Below, piece by piece: positions 55,801 to 64,000 of a DNA stretch of 64,000 nt. Below the pieces are notes generated by a model. It was not told the DNA's origin. It was given only the letters and a program-made list of their open reading frames with translations, and did not search any database. Numbering within the stretch: position 1 is the stretch's first letter; each line of letters begins with the position of its first letter. Where the stretch lies: positions 1 to 64,000 of the forward strand of contig JAQFVV010012403.1 of the NCBI GenBank assembly GCA_028023455.1, read 5' to 3'. A program made the translations under genes and the position numbers. This DNA is from Epiperipatus broadwayi (lineage: Eukaryota > Onychophora > Udeonychophora > Euonychophora > Peripatidae).

Positions 55801-57865
55801 GTTAGATTGTTATTCATTGATTAATATTCATTTGAAATTAGTTTATTACTTTTATTCTGTTACAAATGATGCTACAATTCATGGGCATTATTAAATTAGG
55901 ATTATTCTTCCTTAGTTTATCACTTTTATTCTGCTACAAATGGTGGTCAATTATTAAGCTAGACTCAGAATATAGCATGACCCATATATTTATTCTGTGT
56001 GTGGAAGGAAGCTATTCTTCACACATCCACTATATAAAACTGACATACACTCACATGTCAATAAATATTTTAACAGCATCAGTGGACCATCTATGCTTTC
56101 CAAACCTTTATTGATGGGAGAGGATGTATCAATATCATATAGTTCATATGCAATGGCTAATTTACTTCCATACTATTTCACAGGTGTATATATCACTATG
56201 TTAATAATTATTACATATATGTGCACATGATTACTCTTTTAAAATTCGTTCCTATAAATAACTGGCCTGGCCTCTAATTGCAGTGCTTGATATTTATGCA
56301 ATAAGAGAATGATATTTTTTATATATGCTCAACAATGTTGTATAGAAAATCAACTTTGACTAGTGGAGTGAATGTTAAATCGTCAAGATATATAAGACAT
56401 ATTAATTTAAATCAATTGATAATCCTCCACATAACATTACAAAGCACAATTAGAAAGTTATTTTAGTACTGCACTTGAAATAAGTTTTTTTTTTTAATTT
56501 CTCAATATAAATTAAACATAATAAATTTGAAAATTTATTTCATTTTTTTAAATATATTTATTAATTTTTACAATATTAATTACTATAGAAAATATTGGTA
56601 GAGGCTAAAATAAATACAAAAGTAGTATGAATATTTTGAAGCTTATCTTAATAACATTTAAATTTCTATATTTTGGCATAGAAGTAGCACATTATCGGCA
56701 GTTGACTTCCGTTTTGAATAATTTCAAAATTTTCAATGTTTTATAATAATAGATTTACATTTATAAGTTGTATAAGTCTAATCGTAGGTGGTTAAAAATG
56801 AGTTACTGTCTTTCTCCTGCGATAGGTTAACTAGATTTGTACAATTCATTATTTGATTATAACATCAAGCTCACAATAGACTCAAGCCCTGATTTAAGCA
56901 TGGTCAGTGAGAGCTCTAAACTTAAGGGATTCAATTAAATTTTTTAAACTCTTACTGGTGGGCGAGTGCACAAAGATTTATAATATTTAAGAAATAGCAC
57001 ATTATTGGAGGTTGACTTCCGTTCGAATAATTTCTGTGAACTACTAATACATTCACTTATTATAGAGCAGTTTTTTTACTCTATCTTTCTTTTTACCTTG
57101 AAATTAGAATGACCATACTTGTTTATGATTGGTTGTTGCTTATTATTATTATTATTTGGTGAATATTGATTAATGGTGAAATATATTTGGGGACATTTTT
57201 AGTGATTTGGACTAAGAAGGATTTTGACTAGTTTTATCAAAATTTATGTTAAAATCTGTTAACAGTTTTTCCAGTGACCGTAATTGGTTAAAGAAAGAGA
57301 ATACTAAATTATGGTCAAAATAATATAATTTCATATTATCTTTGAAAGAGAATTATACTAAGGATATATATATATGTATGTGTGTGAATAAATTCATTTA
57401 TAATGTTACATAACTGTGTAGCAAATAGAAATTGTAAACGAAATTTTACCATCCTGAAAGTGCCATTGAAAATAAAAAATGAGCGGGAAATAAACTAGGT
57501 AAAAAAAAATAATAAATAATAATGAAACTGTCATTTCTTATGACAGTTAAAAATGATTAATATGGTGTTATTACTATAGACTTTTCCATTAAAGAAACGG
57601 TTCAGGAAAAAAAAGCTTTCAAAGAAATAAATGTCAGTTTAAAAAATAAGAATGAAAATATAACATTAGCAAAATGAGAAATAAAGAGAATTTTAAACGT
57701 ATTAAAAATTTGGCCATTTTTTTTTTCATTTTAATTTACATGTGATTTACTTTTCATCAAATTTTTGAAGTATATAAATATTCAATATATTGATTTAATA
57801 AAACCTCTTAGTCTGGAAAACACATTTAGTTAAAGTAAATAAAAATGTATTTAATTTTAATATGA
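52806..57865. other. Long AT-rich stretch with two short direct repeats
   Basis: No coding region is supported. TTAGTTTATTACTTTTATTC and its variant (55840 and 55914) form a short direct duplication with TCTGYTACAAATG. GCACATTATYGG.(A)GTTGACTTCCG occurs at about 56688 and 56996, some 308 bp apart, which may be ends of an old element. Frames at 55866-56114 and 55997-56230 are not convincing. Confidence 0.4.
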
Positions 57866-57867
57866 TA

Positions 57868-58095
57868 CTATTTTTAAAATAATCTTGCCAATCTATAACA
57901 CCCTACAATATCTTCTGTAGTATATTTATAATGATCTTATCAGTATATAATGCTTGATTATATCTTCTGTAATACTTTTTAAATGATTTTTTACAATGTC
58001 TTTTATAACATTTTTTAAAATAATCTTATCAGTTTATAATACTCTACTATGTTTTATATAATATTTTTCAAAAAACCACTTTATTATAAATATAC
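57868..58095 (+). repeat. Degenerate minisatellite, unit about 55 bp
   Basis: AATCTTATCAGTTTATAATA, CTCTACAATATCTTCTGTAA and TATTTTT recur four times with indels. Further scattered units lie at about 58595-58660, 59085-59245 and 59855-59965, so the array has been split by insertions. Confidence 0.7.
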
Positions 58096-59254
58096 AGAAG
58101 ACTTATTCCATGAGTTTCTACCGACTGGGTGCGAAATTATATTGCAACCCTTCCAAAAAAGGAATCGTAATAATAATAAATTGGAATTTTCACATAACAC
58201 ATAATATAAAAATTCATTATAAAATAGCAATACTTATAACATATATCTGTATAAATAATGTACAAAAAAAAATAGTGATAACATATAACCTATATTTTTC
58301 TGGATTTTATAATAAAAAAAATCATTAATTGTATCGTCTAAATTATTACTGATAAAACAATGTAAACACGTAAATAGAACTTATAATAAAATAAAATAAT
58401 CGGTTCACATCAGCAAAATCAAGTATTGAAGCATCCTTATTTTTTAAATTATTTTCTTTGATTATCTATTGATTTAAATTTTTTATTAAGACAAATGGTT
58501 TTTATTGTCCCTATGGTGTGCTGCCCAGGTGCATTGCACCTCCAGCATCCTAGAAAGAATCAGGCTGAATATACAATACTCTAAGAAGTTTCAGTAATAT
58601 TTTTTTAAATGTTCTATCAGTGTTTATAACATCCTCCAATATCTTTGCAGTATGGATGTATGCAGTCTTTTTACATTTGCAAAACCTCTTTCTCGACTGA
58701 AATTTAATAAGACCTATTATTTATTTTTACCATGGTTAAATTATGAGTACATAAAAATATTTACAATAAAACAATAGTAGTTTTAATTAGTATACAAATT
58801 TATATTTTTTTATATTTTAGTATTAAACATGTATGACTGGAAATGAAATTTTTAAATAAATTGTACTGTTACAAAAAAAAATATGATAAATACGAAAACA
58901 ATTTATTTTCATGTGACTTTTATCAACTTTTAAAAATTAAGTTATTTCCAAAAAAAGTGATCACTATCTAAAACTTAAGTGATTTTTTTTAAACATTTCA
59001 CAACCCCCAACAAATTGTATGTGACACCCCATCTCCTGAAGGGTTGTAACCCATGGATTGTGTATTACTATTCTATAGTATGACCTTTTTATAGGCTTAT
59101 AACATTCTATAATATTCCTCAGTATTATTTTGTTAAATAATCTTATCAATTTATAAAACTCTATGATATCTTCTGTAATATTTTTAAAATAATCTTACTA
59201 GCCTATAAAACTATTCTAAGATACCTTTTGAAGATTTTTCAGTTTAACACTATT

Positions 59255-59445
59255 ATAAATTTATTTAACGCACGTTGATTACGCAAGTAATATTTACTAA
59301 GGCAATAAACCTAAAGCTTGTGCTGTTAAAAATGTGAAGGTAGGGACCTCTACATGTCTTAACCACAAGCTTATGCATTTTAACTGCACAAGCTTTAGGA
59401 TTATTGCCTTAGTAAATATTACTTACGTAATAAATAAATTTATAA
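59255..59445. repeat. Foldback element (about 190 bp)
   Basis: TATAAATTTATTTA at the left and TAAATAAATTTATA at the right bound arms containing AAGTAATATTTACTAAGGCA and AAGCTTGTGC with their reverse complements. The loop carries GGTAGGGACCTCTACATG. A solo arm with AAGCTTGTGGTTAAGAC and TTATTGCCTTAGTAAA lies at 59766-59850, suggesting that 59255-59850 was one larger unit. Confidence 0.8.
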
Positions 59446-59532
59446 TTACAACTTTAAATAATTGTAATAGATTTCTAACTATAAGATCTTTCCATTGATC
59501 ATAAATCGAAAGATTTCAAGAGTATTACTGTA

Positions 59533-59735
59533 TAATAGGAATTGTGGATTTAATCAGTGAAGTAATCAATAACTTCAAGCTCTCAGATCTAATCTCTTCA
59601 GCTTCAACTATTTATATAAAAAGTAGGTTGACATTAATAGGAATTGTGGATTTAATCAGTGAAGTATTCAATAACTTCAAGCTCTCAGATCTAATCTCTT
59701 CAGCTTCAACTATTTATATAAAAAGTAGGTTGAAG
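59533..59735 (+). repeat. 102-bp tandem duplication
   Basis: Two almost identical copies (59533-59634, 59635-59735) start AATAGGAATTGTGGATTTAA. They differ at a handful of bases. They also generate a repetitive 64-codon frame, which is not taken as a gene. Confidence 0.9.
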
Positions 59736-59978
59736 TAAAGAAGGGTTCTCTTTTCTTCCAATGTGTAAGCTTGTGGTTAAGACCTGGAGAAGTCCCTACC
59801 TTTGCATCTTTAACTGCACAAGTTTTATGTTTATTGCCTTAGTAAAGTTTAACACTATGCAATGTCTTCTGTAATATTTTTAAGTGAACTTTTTATCAGC
59901 CTATAATCCTACATGATGTCTTCTGCAGTATGTTAAATTATTTTTATCAGTCTAGATACTTTATTATATCTTCTACTT

Positions 59979-60480
59979 TTAATCACCATTTGTCTCTATC
60001 AATCCATAAATCTTTGAGGAAATTTCTTTGTTCAATTTCTGTATCCATTTCTTTTTTGCCAATTCCTGTTTGGATATTCTTCTTTTCTCTTTCCCAGTGA
60101 TATCAAAGTTTAACATTTGATTTGTTAATGTTACTTCAGACAACCTCTGCATATATCTATACCATTTCAATTATCTTCTGATTTCATTTACTTTGGATGA
60201 GTTCAATATTTATAATTTCCCCATCCTATTCATGGCTTATCTATTAATTTGCTTGCAGATATTTGCTATGTATTCCTGTAATTGACCATTCTTTATCCAT
60301 TTTTCTTTCAACTGACAATATTCACTACTATATATCATGATATTTTTCACTATTGCATCATCTGTTCATTATTTATTGACTCTTAAAACATATTATTTCC
60401 TTAATAGCCCATTTAACATTGTCTTAACCTTTGTAGCCAGTATTTTTAACTAAACAATTCTCAGCTCCATGAAATTATGG
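59979..60480 (-). mobile_element. Decayed LINE 3' coding fragment of a different family
   Basis: On the - strand a 63-codon frame (60170-59979) reads KWYRYMQRLSEVTLTNQMLN, then KEKRRISKQELAKKKWIQKL-NKEI. The pattern W-Y-G-H-V-x-R-M...K-x-x-K-R-(G)-x-P-x-x-x-W...I is the post-RT region of many LINEs. Further upstream KWIKNGQLQEYIA-like words follow in broken frames. It is distinct from both the RTE copies and the PHD/esterase LINE of this window. Confidence 0.6.
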
Positions 60481-60531
60481 AATATTTGCTGACATTGTTG
60501 TTATTTTTCATCATCTTCTGTCTATCTATAG

Positions 60532-60975
60532 CAGTGAATCCCAATATGGGGCACATGTTCCACAGTTGAGGCAATTGTATTGGGGAGGGGGGTTCAAAAA
60601 TGAGTTATTTTCAGTGAATTTTTTTGAAATTTTTTTTTAGTTATTAACAGCGACTTTGAAAGCATGGTAACTGCTATCATATTTTATTATTCATAAATTA
60701 AGTGAAGACTTTTATTTAAATTTCCTTCTTTCTGTACCATCTTCTTATTGGTGTCTTTTCTGTTTATATAACCTTTACTCATTACTTTTGGAGCAAGTTA
60801 AACTGTTTGAAACTCCATGTACTTCAACTGTTCTTTTGTTAATGGTCTTTTAGGATTCCTCTACATGAATAGGAGTTAATTTTTTTTTAATAATAAAAAT
60901 TATGTCACATGGAGAGGGAGGGATCATGATTTTAGAAATGCTTAGATAGGTGGCCAAAAAAATTGGGAATCACTG
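60532..60975. mobile_element. Complete nonautonomous hAT element, 444 bp
   Basis: The left end CAGTGAATCCCAATATGGGG and right end (reverse complement CAGTGATTCCCAATTTTTTT) are terminal inverted repeats of the CAGNG.TTCCCAA type used by hAT transposons. The 8-bp sequence ATCTATAG flanks both sides exactly (60524-60531 and 60976-60983), the hAT duplication length. No transposase is encoded inside. Movement would depend on a hAT transposase supplied from elsewhere. Confidence 0.92.
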
Positions 60976-61089
60976 ATCTATAGTGCTATCTTGCTAATTA
61001 GGCATTTGTTTCATAGTATAAATTGGAATTTAAAGTAAATATTGATATATTAATTCAAATCTTAAGAAGTCAGTGTTCTAATAAAAAAA

Positions 61090-62545
61090 GTACTATAGAA
61101 AGACTAGGAAGAGGGATAGAGATACCATTAATAGGTGTTAGGTCTCTTTTTTTTTGCAGATGATGTCTTTTTGTATACAGAAAGAAGAGAAAATATGGAA
61201 GTTATGCTGAGGACATACGCAAGGGTGGATAAAGAGATGGGGATTAAATTTAGCGAAGAAAAATAAAATATAATGTTGATCTTAATACTGTGAAAAGAGA
61301 AGACATAGAATTTTTATTGAGGGATATAAAATTAAGTGTGGTGAATATATATAGTTATTTGGGAATCATCTTAAATAATCAGGAAAATTGCTTGGATGAA
61401 TGGCAGAAAAAAATGATAAATGAAGCAGAGAAAAGAAAGAGATTGATAAAGAAATTAACATTATTTTCAATAAATATGATGTAGCTAGAATTGTATGGAA
61501 GGGTATTGCATTAACATATGGTAATTATGTGTTATATGTGAGTAAAGGGGTATTAGATCACCAAGATAAAGTACAAAGGGGAGTAGGAAGACATGCATTA
61601 GATACAGATGTGTGGACAGCAAAGGAGACAATACAAGGAGAAATGGATGATAAAGTTTTTATATGAGAGATACAAAAAGCAAAATGAAAATGTTTGGTAG
61701 AATGCAGTTTATGGATAATAAAAGAATAGCCAAAATAGGATTTAATTGGGTTATGAGTAAAGGGAAGTCAACAAGATGGGTGAGAAAGGTAATGTAGTAT
61801 GCATAGGATGTGAATAAAAAATTTATATCAATATGCTTGTACAAAAGGTGGGATGATTGTGTTCGGAAGGTTGCTGAGTGTTATAGTGTTAAGGAATGGG
61901 ATAAAATAATAGATGCATTAATAAAGAGTAAGGAGTTGGAGAGATCTAGTATGGAGAGTAAAAAGAGTTTAAATATATATAGAAGTAAATGGAACATAGA
62001 GTGTGAGTTAATTTATAATAATAGCAAGGAAAGTAGTTTATTGTCCAAGGCTTGAAGGGGATTTTTAGCAACCAGGTAATATACACATAAATGGAAAAAT
62101 ATGGGTGATTTAGTCTGCAAATTATGTAAGGAAAGAATACAAAATATTAGGCATCTGTTAATTGAATGTAAATGCTTGAAAGCATAAAGGGTACAAATAA
62201 GAAAGTTATGGAAGAATAAATATGAACAAAGTGATTATATGGAAAGTGGATTATTGTTTTTTATGCTGAATTTGGGAAAATGTAATGGGGATTTACATAT
62301 GAAGGCCATGGAGTTGACAAAGATTATGTTGTGGAAATGGGATGGAGCAGATTATGGGAAACTTAGAGTGGGGAATATAAAGAAAAGGCAAAGTGGCTAA
62401 CAGGTTTTTCTGGGCATAGTTGCTGAGAGATTCCTGACTCCATTTAAGGAGAAGTCACAGTGCATCACATTACATTATTATAGTGGCTGAGAGAATCCTG
62501 ACTCCAATAAAGGAGAAGCCTCAGTGCATCACATCGCATCACTAT
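61090..62545 (+). mobile_element. 5'-truncated second copy of the PHD/esterase LINE
   Basis: It begins at GAAAGACTAGGAAGAGGGAT, equal to about 43690 of the long copy, and follows it to the 3' end. FADDVFLYTERR (polymerase box) is kept but has an early frame break. Then YARVDKEMGIKFSEEK, NQENCLDEWQKK, SKGKSTRWVRK, KKSLNIYRSKWNIECELIYN and VCKLCKERIQNIRHLLIECK (an intact CCHC pattern) appear across several frames. The end holds GTGGCTAACAGG and two GTGCATCACAT tails. It preserves states lost in the 45-kb copy and helps to recognise that copy's stops and shifts. Confidence 0.9.
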
Positions 62546-62775
62546 AAATGAACTGATCATTTTCATGATTGGTGCAAAGCTAATAATAAACTCTTATTGT
62601 TAGAAATGAGAAACAAAATTATATACTTTTTATGATTTATTTAAACATTTATGATTATTTCTAGAAAATATTTGTATAATACATATTAAAAAATAATATG
62701 TTTCATGATTACATTTAGATTTTATTTAAATATATTTTATTTTTAAAAATACAAATTAAGACACTCATAATATTG

Positions 62776-63247
62776 TGATAATATGTTGCACTATTTCTAT
62801 TATCTATCATTAATTGTTAAATGTCTATAAAATTTTAAACTTTATTTAAACTTTTCTGAATACAAAACAACTATTAGTAATTACACACAAAGACAACACA
62901 GGTTAGCAGATTACACAACATTTCAAGTCATATTATTTTCCACTCTTCTTCAGGTGTTGCTGGCATGACCAGAAATAATGCTAGCATCAAACTTACACCT
63001 TTAGATTCTTGAATATAGAATTTTAGATTCAAGAATCTAAAGATATAATTTAGTTCCTATGCTATCAATGTCATTGGTTAGGCCAGAATCACCTAAAGAA
63101 GAATGGTGAATAATACAACTTCAAGCATGGTATAATCTACAAAAAGTTGTTTGTATTTGGAAAATTTTAAATAAAGTTTAAAATTTTCTAGACATTTATC
63201 ATTTAATGATAGAAGATGGAAATAATCCAACATATTATCACATCCTA
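62776..63247. mobile_element. Foldback of the GGAAATAGTCCAA-end repeat
   Basis: Left arm (62776-63012, family on the - strand: GTTGCACTATTTCTATTATC, TTTAAACTTTATTTAAAC, CTTCTTCAGGTGTTGCTGGC) pairs with the right arm (63025-63247: CACCTAAAGAAGAATGG, TTTAAATAAAGTTTAAAATT, GAAGATGGAAATAATCCAAC). The centre is at TAGATTCTTGAATATAG. Each arm carries the 3' half of the repeat, and the fold lies just upstream of the B box side. Confidence 0.85.
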
Positions 63248-63263
63248 AAATACCACAATCATA

Positions 63264-63354
63264 CTTTTTTATGTGTCAAAGTGTTAACCAGAAAGTGAAC
63301 CCAGGCCAGATGCTTGAAAAGCATCTACACTAACCAGAAGGCCACCAACTCTTG
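63264..63354 (-). mobile_element. tRNA-like SINE with 9-bp target duplication
   Basis: On the - strand: TCAAGAGTTGGTGGCCTTCT, GGTTAGTGTAGATGC, a perfect anticodon-like hairpin GATGC-TTTTCAA-GCATC (loop triplet TTC, Glu-like), CTGGGTTCACTTTCTGG and AACACTTTGACACATAAAAA. ACAATCATA flanks it (63255-63263 and 63355-63363). It shares head and tail with the other SINEs, but its middle is nearer to a normal class I tRNA. Confidence 0.85.
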
Positions 63355-63363
63355 ACAATCATA

Positions 63364-63615
63364 GTTCATCAAGACAATACAACTAGTAACATTTTTACAA
63401 ACTTTGTAGTATAAAACTTTAGTAATATTTTAATAATTATAAATGTCATTTTAAATTTTAGAACACAATTTCACAGCATTATAATGACAATAATATTTTT
63501 TTAGGTTTTTGAAATGACGTTCAATTAACCATGATTTGGTTCATTTGCATTTTTAATTGTTGTTAAAGTAATTGTCTAATAAAAAAACAAAAGTATTGTT
63601 CTCATTATGCATGCC
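63364..63615. other. Unassigned AT-rich spacer
   Basis: Nothing recognised. Confidence 0.4.
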
Positions 63616-63619
63616 ACTT

Positions 63620-64000
63620 TATTTTGAAAAGTTCAAATATGATCTTTAGCCAACGACAAATAAGCTGGTTTATTAATGATATTAATAAAATAGAAGAGAA
63701 TATAAAATTTACAGTTGAGAAGGAAGAGAATAATGAAATTGCATATCTGGATATAATGTTTCAAAAGAAATTGATAGATAAAAAATGGTGTATTGAGACA
63801 AGTGTTTATAAAAAGAATAATATTGGTAACAAAATAACAAATTGGTTTTCCAACATTGATAGGAAATATAAAATTAGTTGTATATATTCAAGAATATACA
63901 GAGCTACAATGTATTGTTCAAGGAAAGAAGATTATAATATACAAAAAGATTTAATAATCAATGAATTAAAAATGAATGGTTTCACTGTATATATAATTAA
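63620..64000 (+). pseudogene. Penelope-like reverse transcriptase, C-terminal part, runs off window
   Basis: An open frame reads SWFINDINKIEENIKFTVEK, then EIAYLDIMFQKK, CIETSVYKKNN and NWFSNIDRKYKISCIYSRIYRA. In Penelope-like RTs the order I-x-F-T-x-E...(L/I)-x-(F/Y)-L-D-(V/I)...T-x-(V/I)-Y-x-K...H/D-x-x-x-K-x-x-(I/V) follows the catalytic YxDD box. That box and everything 5' of it are missing or decayed. The frame is open to the window edge, so a linker and GIY-YIG domain may follow. Its relation to the family at 48.4 kb is likely, but overlap is too short to be sure. Confidence 0.8.

Overview
The window looks like transposon-packed, non-coding DNA from an AT-rich invertebrate animal genome. 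There is no operon structure, no bacterial signal and no convincing host gene. Recognisable coding matter belongs to retroelements and DNA transposons, and most of it is broken. A short interstitial (TTAGG)n tract at 3.48 kb is compatible with an arthropod but is far too short to prove it; I do not assign a species.

The most striking content is a family of short dispersed repeats that carry hammerhead self-cleaving ribozymes. I find eight complete hammerhead cores (CTGATGA, stem II, GAAA) and one clipped by the window start: + strand near 4.68, 5.09, 13.24 and 46.41 kb, and - strand near 1.88, 6.55, 7.77 and 19.68 kb. All are type I, and helix III is only a short self-complementary hexamer or octamer, as in ribozymes thought to work as dimers. 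Two cores lie in a direct tandem at 4.5-5.3 kb with predicted cleavage sites 410 nt apart, the layout of a retrozyme that would release a 410-nt RNA. In several copies the ribozyme is followed by a tRNA-like A box/B box region. Several families also occur as head-to-head foldbacks (6.45, 17.0, 37.9, 46.2 kb).

Other short repeats: a tRNA-derived SINE with target-site duplications (8.0, 17.6, 36.4 kb) and relatives (8.9, 28.6, 63.3 kb); a second tRNA-like repeat ending in a GGAAATAGTCCAAYATA tip (8.8, 24.9, 33.6, 46.9, 52.6, 62.8 kb); and a third repeat with a TATGGAGAGTTTT end (2.9, 26.3-26.9, 39.8, 47.4 kb). One copy of the second family lies directly behind a Penelope-like coding end at 24.6-24.9 kb, so it may be a Penelope pseudo-LTR. 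Penelope-like (PLE) remnants occur at 24.6, 33.2 (-), 48.4-49.2 and 63.6-64.0 kb.

The largest element is a nearly full-length non-LTR retrotransposon at about 39.95-45.13 kb: tandem 5' UTR monomers, an ORF1 with a PHD-like finger, coiled coil and SGNH esterase, an ORF2 with APE endonuclease, reverse transcriptase and CCHC knuckle, and a CATCG-type tail. It has two stops and several frameshifts, two of them in T runs. A truncated relative lies at 61.09-62.55 kb and a 3' end fragment at 23.92-24.08 kb (-). RTE-type LINE fragments occur at 2.3, 9.9, 12.1, 30.5, 31.2 and 31.7-32.7 kb, and a further LINE end at 60.0-60.5 kb. hAT DNA transposons are represented by a complete 444-bp nonautonomous copy with 8-bp duplications (60.53 kb) and a transposase remnant (16.6-16.9 kb).

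Large inverted repeats (10.6, 28.9, 49.4-50.8, 59.3 kb), a 230-bp (AAT)n array (39.4 kb) and degenerate tandem repeats (3.6, 57.9-60 kb) fill much of the rest. Long stretches (13.3-16.4, 18.0-19.5, 34.3-36.4, 50.8-52.5, 52.8-57.8 kb) show nothing I can name. The only non-transposon coding candidate is a weak terminal-exon-like stretch at 20.9-21.1 kb.
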